Assembly (NCBI GenBank): GCA_013360445.1
Contig: JABWBP010000033.1
Location: forward strand, 1-35,650
Reading direction: 5' to 3'
DNA: 35,650 nt
From: Calditrichaceae bacterium
GTDB taxonomy: Bacteria; Calditrichota; Calditrichia; RBG-13-44-9; J075
This document shows positions 15,070-22,589 of this stretch, piece by piece. Every line of letters starts with the position of its first letter. The stretch's first letter is position 1. Made by a program: the position numbers and the translations under genes. A model generated the notes under the pieces. That model had not been told where the DNA came from. It saw only the letters and a list, made by a program, of their open reading frames with translations, and did not search any database.

Positions 15070-17055
15070 ATGCTGCAAATCAAAGACCTACATTATTCGA
15101 TTGGCGAGCGCAACCTGCTCACCGGGGTCAACTGGATCATCAATCCCGGCAAGCGGGTGGCGCTGATCGGCCCCAACGGGGCGGGGAAAACTACCCTGCT
15201 GCGCGTCATCTACGGGGAGTTAGAAGCGACCGCGGGAACCATGCAAACCCCCAAAGGCTACCGCATCGGCTACCTGCCCCAGGAAGAGATTGCCCTGCCA
15301 CGAAGTGGTGGATTCCCAGAAGCCGGCCCCATTCTGGACAGCGTGTTAGAAGGGCATTCGGAAATTATAGCGATGGAAAGCGAGATGGCGGAGATTCACC
15401 GCCGGTTGGAAAACCATCCCCCCGATTCCCCGGCGCTGTTGGAAAGATTGGGCGCGCTGGAGGAGCGTTTCCAACTCTCCGGCGGCTACCGCCTGGAAGC
15501 GGAGGCGAAAGCGATCCTCTCCGGGCTGGGCTTCAAAAACTACGATTTCCAGCGCTCTCTTTACGAATTCAGCGGGGGCTGGCGCATGAGGGTGTACCTG
15601 GCCCGGCTGCTGCTGCAAAACCCGGATCTGCTGCTGCTCGACGAGCCTACCAACCACCTCGACCTGGAATCCTTAGAGTGGCTGGAACAGTACCTCAGGA
15701 CGTTTCCGGGCAGCATGGTCATCGTCTCGCACGACCGCTTTTTCATCGACCGGTTAGCGGAGGAAATCTGCGAGCTGGATCGCGGGCGGCTTACCCATTA
15801 CCCCGGCAACTACCATTTCTTCGAAAAAGAGAAGGCGCTGCGGGAGGAACAACTGCTGAAAAAGTGGGAAGAACAGCGGGCGGAGCGGGAACGGGTGCAG
15901 CGCTTCATCGACCGCTTTCGCTATAAAGCCAGCAAGGCGGTGCAGGTGCAAAGCCGCATCAAGCAGTTGGAAAAAATGCGCGAGATCGAGCTGCCCCCGC
16001 CTCCCCCGCGCCGGATTCATTTCAAAATCCGGGTGGAAACCCCCAGCTACAAAGAGGCGCTGAAGATCGAGAATATGTCTTTCAAGTACCAGCGCGACTG
16101 GGTGCTGAAAAACATCAACCTGAACGTTTACCGGGGGCAGAAGCTGGCCCTGGTGGGGGTGAACGGGGCCGGGAAAACTACCCTCACCCGGCTGATTTTC
16201 GGGCAGTTAACGCCCCAGCAGGGGAGCATCCGCGCCGGGGAGCGGGTGATCATGGGCTACTACGCCCAGCACCAGGTGGACACCCTGAATCTGAATGCGA
16301 CCATTATGGAGGAGGTAGCCGCCGCCGCCAGCGAAGCCCACCGCCTTCAGTTGCGCGACATCCTGGGCCTGTTCCAGTTCAGCGGGCAGGACCCCGATAA
16401 GCGCATCGGGGTGCTCTCCGGCGGAGAAAAAGCGCGGGTCTCCCTGGCGAAAATACTGCTCTCCCCGGTCAATTTCCTGATCATGGACGAACCCACCAAC
16501 CATCTCGACATCTCCTCTCGGGAAGCGTTGGAAGATGCTTTGCAAGATTACGACGGCACTTTTCTGCTGATCTCCCACGACCGCTACTTCCTGGATAAGT
16601 TGGTGAACCGGGTGCTCGAATTGAAAGACGGGCGGCTGCGGGAATTCGAGGGCAACTATTCCGATTACCTGGACCGCCGGGAAAAAGAGGGCGTTGCCGC
16701 TGCTCCGGACCATGCCGGGCAACCCCTGGAGCCAACGCCGCCGGTTCCTCCCGCCAAAAAGAGCAAGGATCAGAAACGCCAGGAGGCGGAGGCTCGGCAG
16801 ACCATCAGCCGGCAGCGCGGCCAGTTGAAAGCGGAGATCGAAGCCTGTGAGAGCCGCATCGGGGAGTTGGAGACGCAGAAGGAGAGCCTGGAAAAATTGA
16901 TCGCCGACCCGAAGAGCTACCAGAACGGGGAGCACGTGAAGTCGCTGCGCAAGGACTACGCCGCAGTGAAACAGGAGCTGGAAACGTTATTGGAGCGCTG
17001 GGAAAAAGCCCAGGAGGCATACGAAACGTTGCTGGCGGAAATGAAGAAAGTGTAA
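15070..17055 (+). CDS. ABC-F family ATPase (Uup/YheS-like)
   Basis: A 661-residue soluble protein with two ABC domains and no membrane segment. Domain 1 has Walker A GPNGAGKTT, signature FSGGWRMR and Walker B LLLLDEPTNHLDL. Domain 2 has GVNGAGKTT, LSGGEKARVSLAK and FLIMDEPTNHLDI. Between them lies the charged interdomain linker (HFFEKEKALREEQLLKKWEEQ) that contacts the ribosomal P/E-site region in ABC-F factors. A C-terminal coiled coil (about 570-661) resembles that of Uup. These proteins resolve stalled ribosomes or aid translation and assembly; some confer antibiotic resistance, which cannot be decided here. The ATG at 15070 fits the family start; an upstream TTG would add 11 residues. The Shine-Dalgarno is weak. 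Confidence 0.93.
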   Translation: MLQIKDLHYSIGERNLLTGVNWIINPGKRVALIGPNGAGKTTLLRVIYGELEATAGTMQTPKGYRIGYLPQEEIALPRSGGFPEAGPILDSVLEGHSEIIAMESEMAEIHRRLENHPPDSPALLERLGALEERFQLSGGYRLEAEAKAILSGLGFKNYDFQRSLYEFSGGWRMRVYLARLLLQNPDLLLLDEPTNHLDLESLEWLEQYLRTFPGSMVIVSHDRFFIDRLAEEICELDRGRLTHYPGNYHFFEKEKALREEQLLKKWEEQRAERERVQRFIDRFRYKASKAVQVQSRIKQLEKMREIELPPPPPRRIHFKIRVETPSYKEALKIENMSFKYQRDWVLKNINLNVYRGQKLALVGVNGAGKTTLTRLIFGQLTPQQGSIRAGERVIMGYYAQHQVDTLNLNATIMEEVAAAASEAHRLQLRDILGLFQFSGQDPDKRIGVLSGGEKARVSLAKILLSPVNFLIMDEPTNHLDISSREALEDALQDYDGTFLLISHDRYFLDKLVNRVLELKDGRLREFEGNYSDYLDRREKEGVAAAPDHAGQPLEPTPPVPPAKKSKDQKRQEAEARQTISRQRGQLKAEIEACESRIGELETQKESLEKLIADPKSYQNGEHVKSLRKDYAAVKQELETLLERWEKAQEAYETLLAEMKKV

Positions 17056-17061
17056 AGCTTG

Positions 17062-17078
17062 TCCCCGCTAAGCGGGGA
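17062..17078. terminator. GC-rich hairpin after the ABC-F gene
   Basis: TCCCCG-CTAAG-CGGGGA forms a strong 6-bp stem six bases after the ABC-F stop codon. No T-run follows, so it may be a REP-like or mRNA-stabilising hairpin rather than an intrinsic terminator. Confidence 0.35.
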
Positions 17079-17084
17079 TGAACA

Positions 17085-17312
17085 GTGCAAAAGCTTGCCC
17101 TGTTTATAAGTGGTATGGTTTTGGGAATCGAGGATGGGGTTGACTTCTACCGCTTCGAAGCTGAGCAGTTTGCCGGTGCGGGCAGAAATTTGTTACCGGA
17201 TGAGTTTCTTGATCAAGCGAACTTTTCCCACGATTTCAAAAAATTGTGCGCTTCGCAATTGGGGATTGTCTTTAAGCTCGATTTTATCTATACTTCACGC
17301 GGGATTAAATGA
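17085..17312 (+). CDS. Small hypothetical ORF, AT-richer than neighbours
   Basis: A 75-codon reading frame whose product I do not recognise. It is largely soluble and acidic (EDGVDFYRFEAEQFAG; LLPDEFLDQANFSHDFKKL). It ends with an ATGA overlap onto the next small ORF, which is the usual look of a two-gene cassette. Base composition is clearly AT-richer than the core genes around it. No good ribosome binding site is visible at its ATG, and the first codons overlap repeat-like DNA. It may be the 3' remnant of a larger acquired gene. Whether it is expressed is unsure. Confidence 0.35.
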   Translation: MQKLALFISGMVLGIEDGVDFYRFEAEQFAGAGRNLLPDEFLDQANFSHDFKKLCASQLGIVFKLDFIYTSRGIK

Positions 17313-17557
17313 GACAGGTATTCCTCACTAAGTTGATTCCTTTCAACCAGTTGTCAAGCAAAATTAAGGGCGATAAAGTCTTATTGGAAGTCGAAATTGT
17401 CGAGGATGTTCAACTCGAAGAAGGATACACGATTCTGGAGGAATTGGTTGAATTCTGTGCTTCCTCTCCCGATGATGGGAATTTTTTTACTCTCCTGACT
17501 TTACAGTTTGAAATATCCCCCCTTTTTCCGAACAAAAACGCATCGTCGCTAAAGTGA
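17309..17557 (+). CDS. Small hypothetical ORF, probably truncated
   Basis: An 82-codon frame starting in the ATGA overlap with the preceding ORF. The first ~68 residues (IKGDKVLLEVEIVEDVQLEEG; ILEELVEFCASSPDDGNFF) look like a small soluble domain I cannot name. The last ~15 residues read, out of frame, over the beginning of the HsdS remnant, so the natural C-terminus has probably been lost at a junction near 17510. Best seen as part of a broken cassette. Confidence 0.35.
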   Translation: MRQVFLTKLIPFNQLSSKIKGDKVLLEVEIVEDVQLEEGYTILEELVEFCASSPDDGNFFTLLTLQFEISPLFPNKNASSLK

Positions 17558-17625
17558 AAGCCTTGCTGAATTTGTGTAATGCCCTTGAAGAGCAGCTAAC
17601 CCGCGTTCGGCGCGGGATACTTTGA
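17512..17625 (+). pseudogene. hsdS: C-terminal remnant of a type I restriction specificity subunit (HsdS)
   Basis: In frame from 17512, after a TGA, the DNA reads IPPFSEQKRIVAKVKALLNL followed by CNALEEQLTRVRRGIL and a TGA stop. The words IPP-x-x-EQ-x-RIV-x-KV followed by a helix ending LE-x-QL are the hallmark of the conserved region and coiled-coil spacer near the end of HsdS, which selects the target of type I restriction-modification enzymes. Only about 36 residues remain. Target recognition domains, hsdM and hsdR are absent from the window. This is a relic, not a functional gene. Confidence 0.75.
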
Positions 17626-17664
17626 TAAAGATGCTCCCTGAAAAAGTGATTGAACCGGCAGCCC

Positions 17665-19458
17665 TCACCGGAGCAGCACCATCTTCCGTGCTTGCAGGTA
17701 CTCGCCGCCGGCTGCCCCGGGAATCGCTACCCGCAGGCGGTAGAGGTAAATTCCGCTTGCGACCGCTTCGCCGGCCTCGTTCCGGCCATCCCATTGAAAG
17801 GCGTGCTCTCCCGGCGGCAATTCCCGCTCTACCAATGTGGCTACTTTTCGCCCGCCAACATCAAACACTTCCAGGCGGGTAAATCCGCGATCCGCGATCC
17901 GAAATCCCAAATTCGTCGAAGGATTGAAAGGGTTGGGATAGTTGGGGTACAGCATAAAATCTCCCGGCGGTGAAGGCGGTTCGACGCCTACCGGGATTTG
18001 CAAATAATTGAACGCGGCGAAGACGTCGATCAAGCCCATCCCGTAATTGTGATCTTCCCCGGTGGTTTCCCCGGCAGGCTCCCCGGGATCGTGCGCTGCG
18101 GAATCCGCGGGGGTTTCCCGGGCAGTGAGATAGAGCGCCAGCTTCAGTTCCTGCCCGGTTTTATTGGGAAAAGCCTGCTTCAGCAGGGCGATAGCCCCGG
18201 CGACGTGGGCGCTGGAGGCCGCGGTGCCGCTCCAGACCGCATACCCGCCCCCGGTAATCGCGGAGCGGATGTTGATCCCCGGCGCTACTGCCTCCGGTTT
18301 GATCAGCAGGGAACCGCTTCCCCCGCAATTCGAAGGCCCCCGGCTGCTGAAACTGGTAACCGGCAGGAGCGGGGAATAGAACCCATCGATGCTGCCGGTC
18401 GCCCAGGCGGTTACCAGGGAAGTATTAATGTTGCCGAATCCCTGGATGGTCGCGGCGGCGGGTCCCGCCCCGCCAACCGGGAACACCGCCGCAATTCCCG
18501 CCGCTTCCACGGCGTTCAACACGGTGTGATAAATAGCCGCCGGGCAGCCGATCAGCGTGGCGTCCGAGAATCCCGCGATCACGTCCGGCATATCTTCGAT
18601 GGTGGCAGGATTGCCGTCCGGGTCCATGGCCCACTGGAACGCGAGAATGGTGTTGGAAAGGTGCGGAAAGGCGCAAAGGGTCTGGGCGGCGATCCACTCC
18701 GCCGCCGGGGCCGCCCCGATGGTATCCTGGGTTGCCGGGTTCAGGCCGGCGATGATGCCCATGCCGTGAGTGCCGTGGTTGTTGCAATCGTTCGGGAAGG
18801 TGCTGCCAAAGGCGGGGTCGAACCAGGCCTGGGAAGCGGGGACGTGGTTGCCGCGCCAGCGGGCGGCCAGGGCGGGATGGGTTCCCTCTACCCCGGTATC
18901 GATGTTCATCACTAAACGCCCTTCTCCCCGGAAACCCATTTCCCACATTTTATGGGCGTTGATGAGCTTCAAACCCGCTTCCGCGCCGTTTTCCACCGGC
19001 AAGGCGGGCTGCTGCGCCGCCGGGGCGGGAATCGCCAGCAGCGGGTCCGCATCCAGCAGCGCGACTTCCGGGCGGGCGGCGAGGACCTGCAACACCGCCG
19101 GGGTGGTTTCCACCCGGATCATGTTGGCGATCCAGAAGGATTGGTATTCCATGATCCCTTCGGCGGCGAGGGACTCCAGGTAGGAGAGAATTCCCCTTTG
19201 CGCGGCCGCGGCCTTATCCTGCAGGGCAGTGATAACCGCATACGCCCGCTGCTGCGGAGAAACGTTCATTGCCGAAAGCTGCTGCTCCAGCGCCGGAATT
19301 TCCACCTGCTCGTCCAGGAAGACCAGGGCGCGAACCGGGGCGTTCTTTTCCGGCGCCCGGTCTATTTCCTGTTGTAATGCCGGGGTGATTTCCGCGGCGA
19401 GGGATAGCCGCAAGCCGAATAATCCGCAAACCAGGAGATAAATACGCAGGGGTTTCAT
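17665..19458 (-). CDS. Secreted subtilisin-like (S8) pseudoprotease with FlgD-like C-terminal sorting domain
   Basis: A 597-residue exported protein: signal peptide (about 1-22, MKPLRIYLLVCGLFGLRLSL), propeptide-like region (25-135), S8 domain (about 170-485) and C-terminal FlgD-Ig/type-IX-style domain (YPNPFNPSTN; LEVFDVGGRKVATL; GIYLYRL; ending ARKMVLLR). Catalytic Asp187 (NIDTGVEGTHP) and His228 (NNHGTHGMG) are present. The serine motif GTSMAxPHVAG reads GTAASSAHVAG, putting Ala413 at the nucleophile, and the AGNxGP oxyanion motif reads VGGAGP, with Gly for Asn. The enzyme is therefore predicted inactive as a peptidase. I chose the ATG at 19458 because it begins the signal peptide; upstream in-frame ATGs run into a palindrome. 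The C-terminal domain contains an in-frame heptamer repeat. Confidence 0.88.
   Translation of the reverse strand: MKPLRIYLLVCGLFGLRLSLAAEITPALQQEIDRAPEKNAPVRALVFLDEQVEIPALEQQLSAMNVSPQQRAYAVITALQDKAAAAQRGILSYLESLAAEGIMEYQSFWIANMIRVETTPAVLQVLAARPEVALLDADPLLAIPAPAAQQPALPVENGAEAGLKLINAHKMWEMGFRGEGRLVMNIDTGVEGTHPALAARWRGNHVPASQAWFDPAFGSTFPNDCNNHGTHGMGIIAGLNPATQDTIGAAPAAEWIAAQTLCAFPHLSNTILAFQWAMDPDGNPATIEDMPDVIAGFSDATLIGCPAAIYHTVLNAVEAAGIAAVFPVGGAGPAAATIQGFGNINTSLVTAWATGSIDGFYSPLLPVTSFSSRGPSNCGGSGSLLIKPEAVAPGINIRSAITGGGYAVWSGTAASSAHVAGAIALLKQAFPNKTGQELKLALYLTARETPADSAAHDPGEPAGETTGEDHNYGMGLIDVFAAFNYLQIPVGVEPPSPPGDFMLYPNYPNPFNPSTNLGFRIADRGFTRLEVFDVGGRKVATLVERELPPGEHAFQWDGRNEAGEAVASGIYLYRLRVAIPGAAGGEYLQARKMVLLR
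17882..17913. repeat. Heptamer repeat inside the subtilisin-like coding sequence
   Basis: On the plus strand, units of the type AATCCGC and GATCCGC run for about four and a half periods. On the coding strand they encode LGFRIADRGF, a segment of the FlgD-like domain that in relatives is a beta strand plus turn (usually like F-x-L-P-x-x-x). The reading frame is kept. Confidence 0.7.
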
Positions 19459-19491
19459 GGCAGGAATCTCCATATTTATTGGTGATATTCG

Positions 19492-19519
19492 GTAGAGACC
19501 TTGCATGCAAGGTCTCTAC
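19492..19519. repeat. Perfect 28-bp palindrome
   Basis: The arm GTAGAGACCTTGCA is followed immediately by its exact reverse complement. It lies 34 bases upstream of the subtilisin-like start codon, between that gene and the AT-rich nuclease-like gene on the same strand. Palindromes with GTAGAGAC ends are dispersed repeats in several phyla. It may act as a terminator for the upstream gene or as a leader hairpin. Confidence 0.85.
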
Positions 19520-19612
19520 TATCGTAAAAATTATTCCTTCGCCGGATACCATCTTGCCGGTTGGAAAGGTTTGCGGGCATAAGGTGATCTCTTCTGCTAA
19601 ATATACTCGTTT

Positions 19613-20779
19613 CTAAGCATATTGCACATCTACTTTCACAGCCTCATACCATTTTTTTAAATCTTCATAAGTGAGATAATCACAAATATCAAATAACTCG
19701 CTGTATTTAAAAGTTCTTCTTTCAATCTGTGTCTCAAAGAGGTCTTTTCGTTTTTGAGGAATGACAACGGTCGCCTTATTGATAGGATAATCAATTTTAA
19801 CATCGTTTAGACGTAACAAGCCCGAATAAACAGAAGTGCTGTGTTCAATCTCAAAAAATCGTACGGGATGCGAGGTTCCTTTTTTAAACCAGATGACGTC
19901 GATATACTTTGCAGTAGCTAATGTGGTCGGCTGTGTAAAACTGGGTAGCTCTTTCAAACACAAATCAGGAAATTTTTCTCCATTCACTTCTTTATTTTTA
20001 TTATCGACTGCTACGAAAACATCATGATTTTTATAAATCCCTATTTTTACTAAGTAATACATCATTTCATCGTGTTGATTTACTTCTTGGGCTGATGGGA
20101 CAATATCATCCAACTGCTCAATCTTTTTGGTTTCTTTTGCATATTCCTTTTCTAACTTTTTTGGGTTTCCGATATAACCTTTGTTTAAACAGTACAAAAA
20201 ATTATCGAGCCTGGTGAGTGAATCCAGACCAACTGTACGCTGTAACTCCAGGCAAACTCGATTAATCTTGATGTAAAAATCAGATTTTTTTTCACCATAC
20301 TTTTTTTGGGGATAGACCCCCAATAACTTCAAAGCTCCATTGGTTTGAATATTCCATTGAACGTATTTTGTAGGATAACAAGTGGTCAAAAAGAGAGTGA
20401 TAAAGTTAATTCCAACCCCTTTGACATAGTTCTCGCTCTCAGGCTCCTCAACAAGCTCCATTATCTTTTCCTTAGCCGAGATGGAATCATCAGCCAAATA
20501 TTTAAAAAGTCTTTTTATGGGATCAAGTCCGTTTTCGACAAAACTATTTCCATATAATTTCGGACCAAAACCAAATTCTTTATAAAAACAAGTGGCGTCT
20601 TGTAGAGTTAGAGTATTTTCATTGATTTTATTGAGAGTGGTATCAATAAGTTTTTTATAGTAATCCCACCATAATTCGCCCTTAATAATAAACCCCTCCT
20701 TGATACCATATTCTTTCAGGATATTCCCAATTTTTTGTTGATATTCGCTATAGAGGGTTTTCAGGAATAGAGCATCCAT
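19613..20779 (-). CDS. AT-rich PD-(D/E)XK nuclease-like protein, probable defence gene
   Basis: A 388-residue protein in markedly AT-rich DNA, rich in Lys, Asn, Ile and Tyr, unlike its neighbours. The N-terminal half (1-205) is helical and includes LTTCYPTKYVQWNIQTNGAL (131-150), a segment like those near the N-terminus of McrB-type restriction proteins. The C-terminal half resembles a PD-(D/E)XK fold: HDEMMYYLVKIGIYKNHDVF (236-255), Asp294 in YIDVIWF, then FFEIEHSTSVYSGLLRLNDV (308-327) with Glu310/Glu312, and a basic PQKRKDLFETQIERRTF strand-helix. The FEVEhSTs-ysGllR signature occurs in uncharacterised restriction-like proteins. GGGAG precedes the ATG. No methyltransferase partner is in the window. 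It is likely horizontally acquired; catalytic role is inference. Confidence 0.7.
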   Translation of the reverse strand: MDALFLKTLYSEYQQKIGNILKEYGIKEGFIIKGELWWDYYKKLIDTTLNKINENTLTLQDATCFYKEFGFGPKLYGNSFVENGLDPIKRLFKYLADDSISAKEKIMELVEEPESENYVKGVGINFITLFLTTCYPTKYVQWNIQTNGALKLLGVYPQKKYGEKKSDFYIKINRVCLELQRTVGLDSLTRLDNFLYCLNKGYIGNPKKLEKEYAKETKKIEQLDDIVPSAQEVNQHDEMMYYLVKIGIYKNHDVFVAVDNKNKEVNGEKFPDLCLKELPSFTQPTTLATAKYIDVIWFKKGTSHPVRFFEIEHSTSVYSGLLRLNDVKIDYPINKATVVIPQKRKDLFETQIERRTFKYSELFDICDYLTYEDLKKWYEAVKVDVQYA

Positions 20780-21091
20780 TAAATTCTCCCTTTGATTTTT
20801 ACCGGCAAAATTGTCTGGTAGAATAATTTAATTCTGGAATGAATAAATTGGAAGCATGAGATTTTTTATAGTTGGATGAGTTGCTATTTTGAAGATCGTT
20901 AGTGGTAAATTTTGACTTTGCTGGGCATCATCGCCTTTTTCCTCTGGCAAATCTGCCTGGGGCTGCGCCCGGCGCCGTAGAATGCGGAAAATATGTCAAG
21001 ATCACAACGAAAACGCCGAATTAAACTGTATATTGTGCCCTTATTTACGGAAGGGGCGATTGATGCAGACTCAAAAATTCGGGATGTCTCC

Positions 21092-22477
21092 ATGAACCAA
21101 CGAATCATCACCTGGTTACTGACGCTATTTGTACTGTTTATCCTTTATAATACCCTGATTCCCTTCACCTTCGACCAGAATTTAAGCGATCTGCCCTCCC
21201 TGTTGCGGGAGTTTGTCTGGCAACTGCCGGACCCGGACGATCTCTCCCTCACCGACATCGCCGGGAATATCCTCCTGTTCGTTCCCTTCGGCTTCGTGAT
21301 GTATATGTTCCTGTTTTATCGCAACGCTCCTCAGCCCCTGTTGTTCAGCACCTTCACGGGCACGTTTATCAGCCTCTTCATCGAATTCATGCAAATGTTC
21401 ATCGCCGAGCGGGACAGCGCCATTCACGACGTATTCAACAACACCCTGGGCAGTTTTGCCGGCGGGGTGGCGGCGTCGCTCTACGCGCAGCGCCTGGCTT
21501 CCGTTTCCCGGAGAATTTTCTATCAACTGCTGAACCGGAAGCCTTTCCTCTTGCTGCTGGCGATTCTTGCAATCGTGCAAACCATCTCCGCAATTATGCC
21601 CTTTACCGTGTCCATTACCATCTCGGACCTGAAGGACAGCATCAAAAGCGCCAACCTGGTACCCTTTGCCTACCATTCTGTGGGCGCGGTGTATTTCAAC
21701 GATCCCAACAAGTTAGATTCCCTGCCTTTCGACGCCAGCAAACCGGTCGAGGACATCCTCTTCTGGGCTGCAGGCGGCTATATCGCAATGATTTGCTACC
21801 GGATTTACTGGCGCCGCAGACCCTACGGAAAGTTGCTCTTAATAGCTTTGCCGCTGCTATACTTCCCTTTTCTCGAATTTCTTCAAATCTTCATCACTTC
21901 CCGGATAACGGATGTAACCGACATTCTTAGCGGCTGGATCGGCGCCGCTTTAGGATACCTGCTGTATAAACTGCTGCGCCCCATTCGCCACAAAAACCTG
22001 AAATCCGATCTCGATTTGCTGAAGGTTCCCGTGGCAATGTATGCCCTGTTCATGCTGTTTGCGGGGCTTCGCCCCTTCGATTGGAGCCTTTCTCCCCAGG
22101 TGCTGGCGGTGGATATGCGCTTAGATAACCTGGTTCCCTTCTACGCTTATTTTCGCAAAACCAGCCTGTGGAATATCTACGACCTGTTCAGCTCCCTCGC
22201 TTTTTTTCTGCCCCTGAGCCTGTACTGGAGTTACCGGCAGAAAAGCCGCGGCGTCTCCTATAACCAGCTATATGTGCTTACCACCCTGGCGGGGTTAGCG
22301 GCGGGCGCTTTCATCGAATTTTCCCAGTTTTTTTCCGCTTCGCGCATCGCCGAAATCACCGATGTGCTGGCTTTCGGCGGCGGCGGCGCCCTGGGCACTT
22401 TCCTGGTTTATTATTACGAGCGCCAGATCATTCCCACCCTGGAAATGTACCGCGCCGGGCAGCTTTACACGGGATGA
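21092..22477 (+). CDS. VanZ-family membrane protein with three VanZ-like units
   Basis: A 461-residue polytopic membrane protein of the VanZ/teicoplanin-resistance-like family. Three related units are visible, each ending in a helix with E-x-x-Q and a following D: FIEFMQMF (Glu98, Gln101, Asp113), FLEFLQIF (Glu262, Gln265, Asp278) and FIEFSQFF (Glu409, Gln412, Asp424). Each is followed by a Gly-rich helix (NTLGSFAGG, GWIGAALGY, GGGGALGT). Units 2 and 3 also share an NLVPF motif near their beginning. Most VanZ proteins are single-unit and about 150-200 residues. Their biochemical role is unclear; a link to envelope or glycopeptide tolerance is only by family name. The ATG at 21092 begins the first membrane helix; an ATG at 20993 would add 33 hydrophilic residues. 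The 20780-21091 gap shows no other feature. Confidence 0.9.
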   Translation: MNQRIITWLLTLFVLFILYNTLIPFTFDQNLSDLPSLLREFVWQLPDPDDLSLTDIAGNILLFVPFGFVMYMFLFYRNAPQPLLFSTFTGTFISLFIEFMQMFIAERDSAIHDVFNNTLGSFAGGVAASLYAQRLASVSRRIFYQLLNRKPFLLLLAILAIVQTISAIMPFTVSITISDLKDSIKSANLVPFAYHSVGAVYFNDPNKLDSLPFDASKPVEDILFWAAGGYIAMICYRIYWRRRPYGKLLLIALPLLYFPFLEFLQIFITSRITDVTDILSGWIGAALGYLLYKLLRPIRHKNLKSDLDLLKVPVAMYALFMLFAGLRPFDWSLSPQVLAVDMRLDNLVPFYAYFRKTSLWNIYDLFSSLAFFLPLSLYWSYRQKSRGVSYNQLYVLTTLAGLAAGAFIEFSQFFSASRIAEITDVLAFGGGGALGTFLVYYYERQIIPTLEMYRAGQLYTG

Positions 22478-22491
22478 GATTCAGGAGCGGC

Positions 22492-22536
22492 ATGCAATTT
22501 AAAATTTTTTGCATTTTGCGCTTTCCATGTTATATT
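22492..22536 (+). promoter_or_regulatory. Hairpin overlapping a possible accD promoter
   Basis: TTGCAT (22509-22514), 16 bases and TATATT (22531-22536) look like a -35/-10 pair for accD, whose start is 53 bases on. The same TTGCAT is the right arm of a hairpin with ATGCAA at 22492-22497, followed by TTT, so it could equally be the weak terminator of the VanZ gene. The promoter rules of this phylum are not known to me. Confidence 0.3.
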
Positions 22537-22589
22537 TCACCGGATTTCATGAACAATACAGACGTTGATCCTGAACCGGAGCCGCTAAG

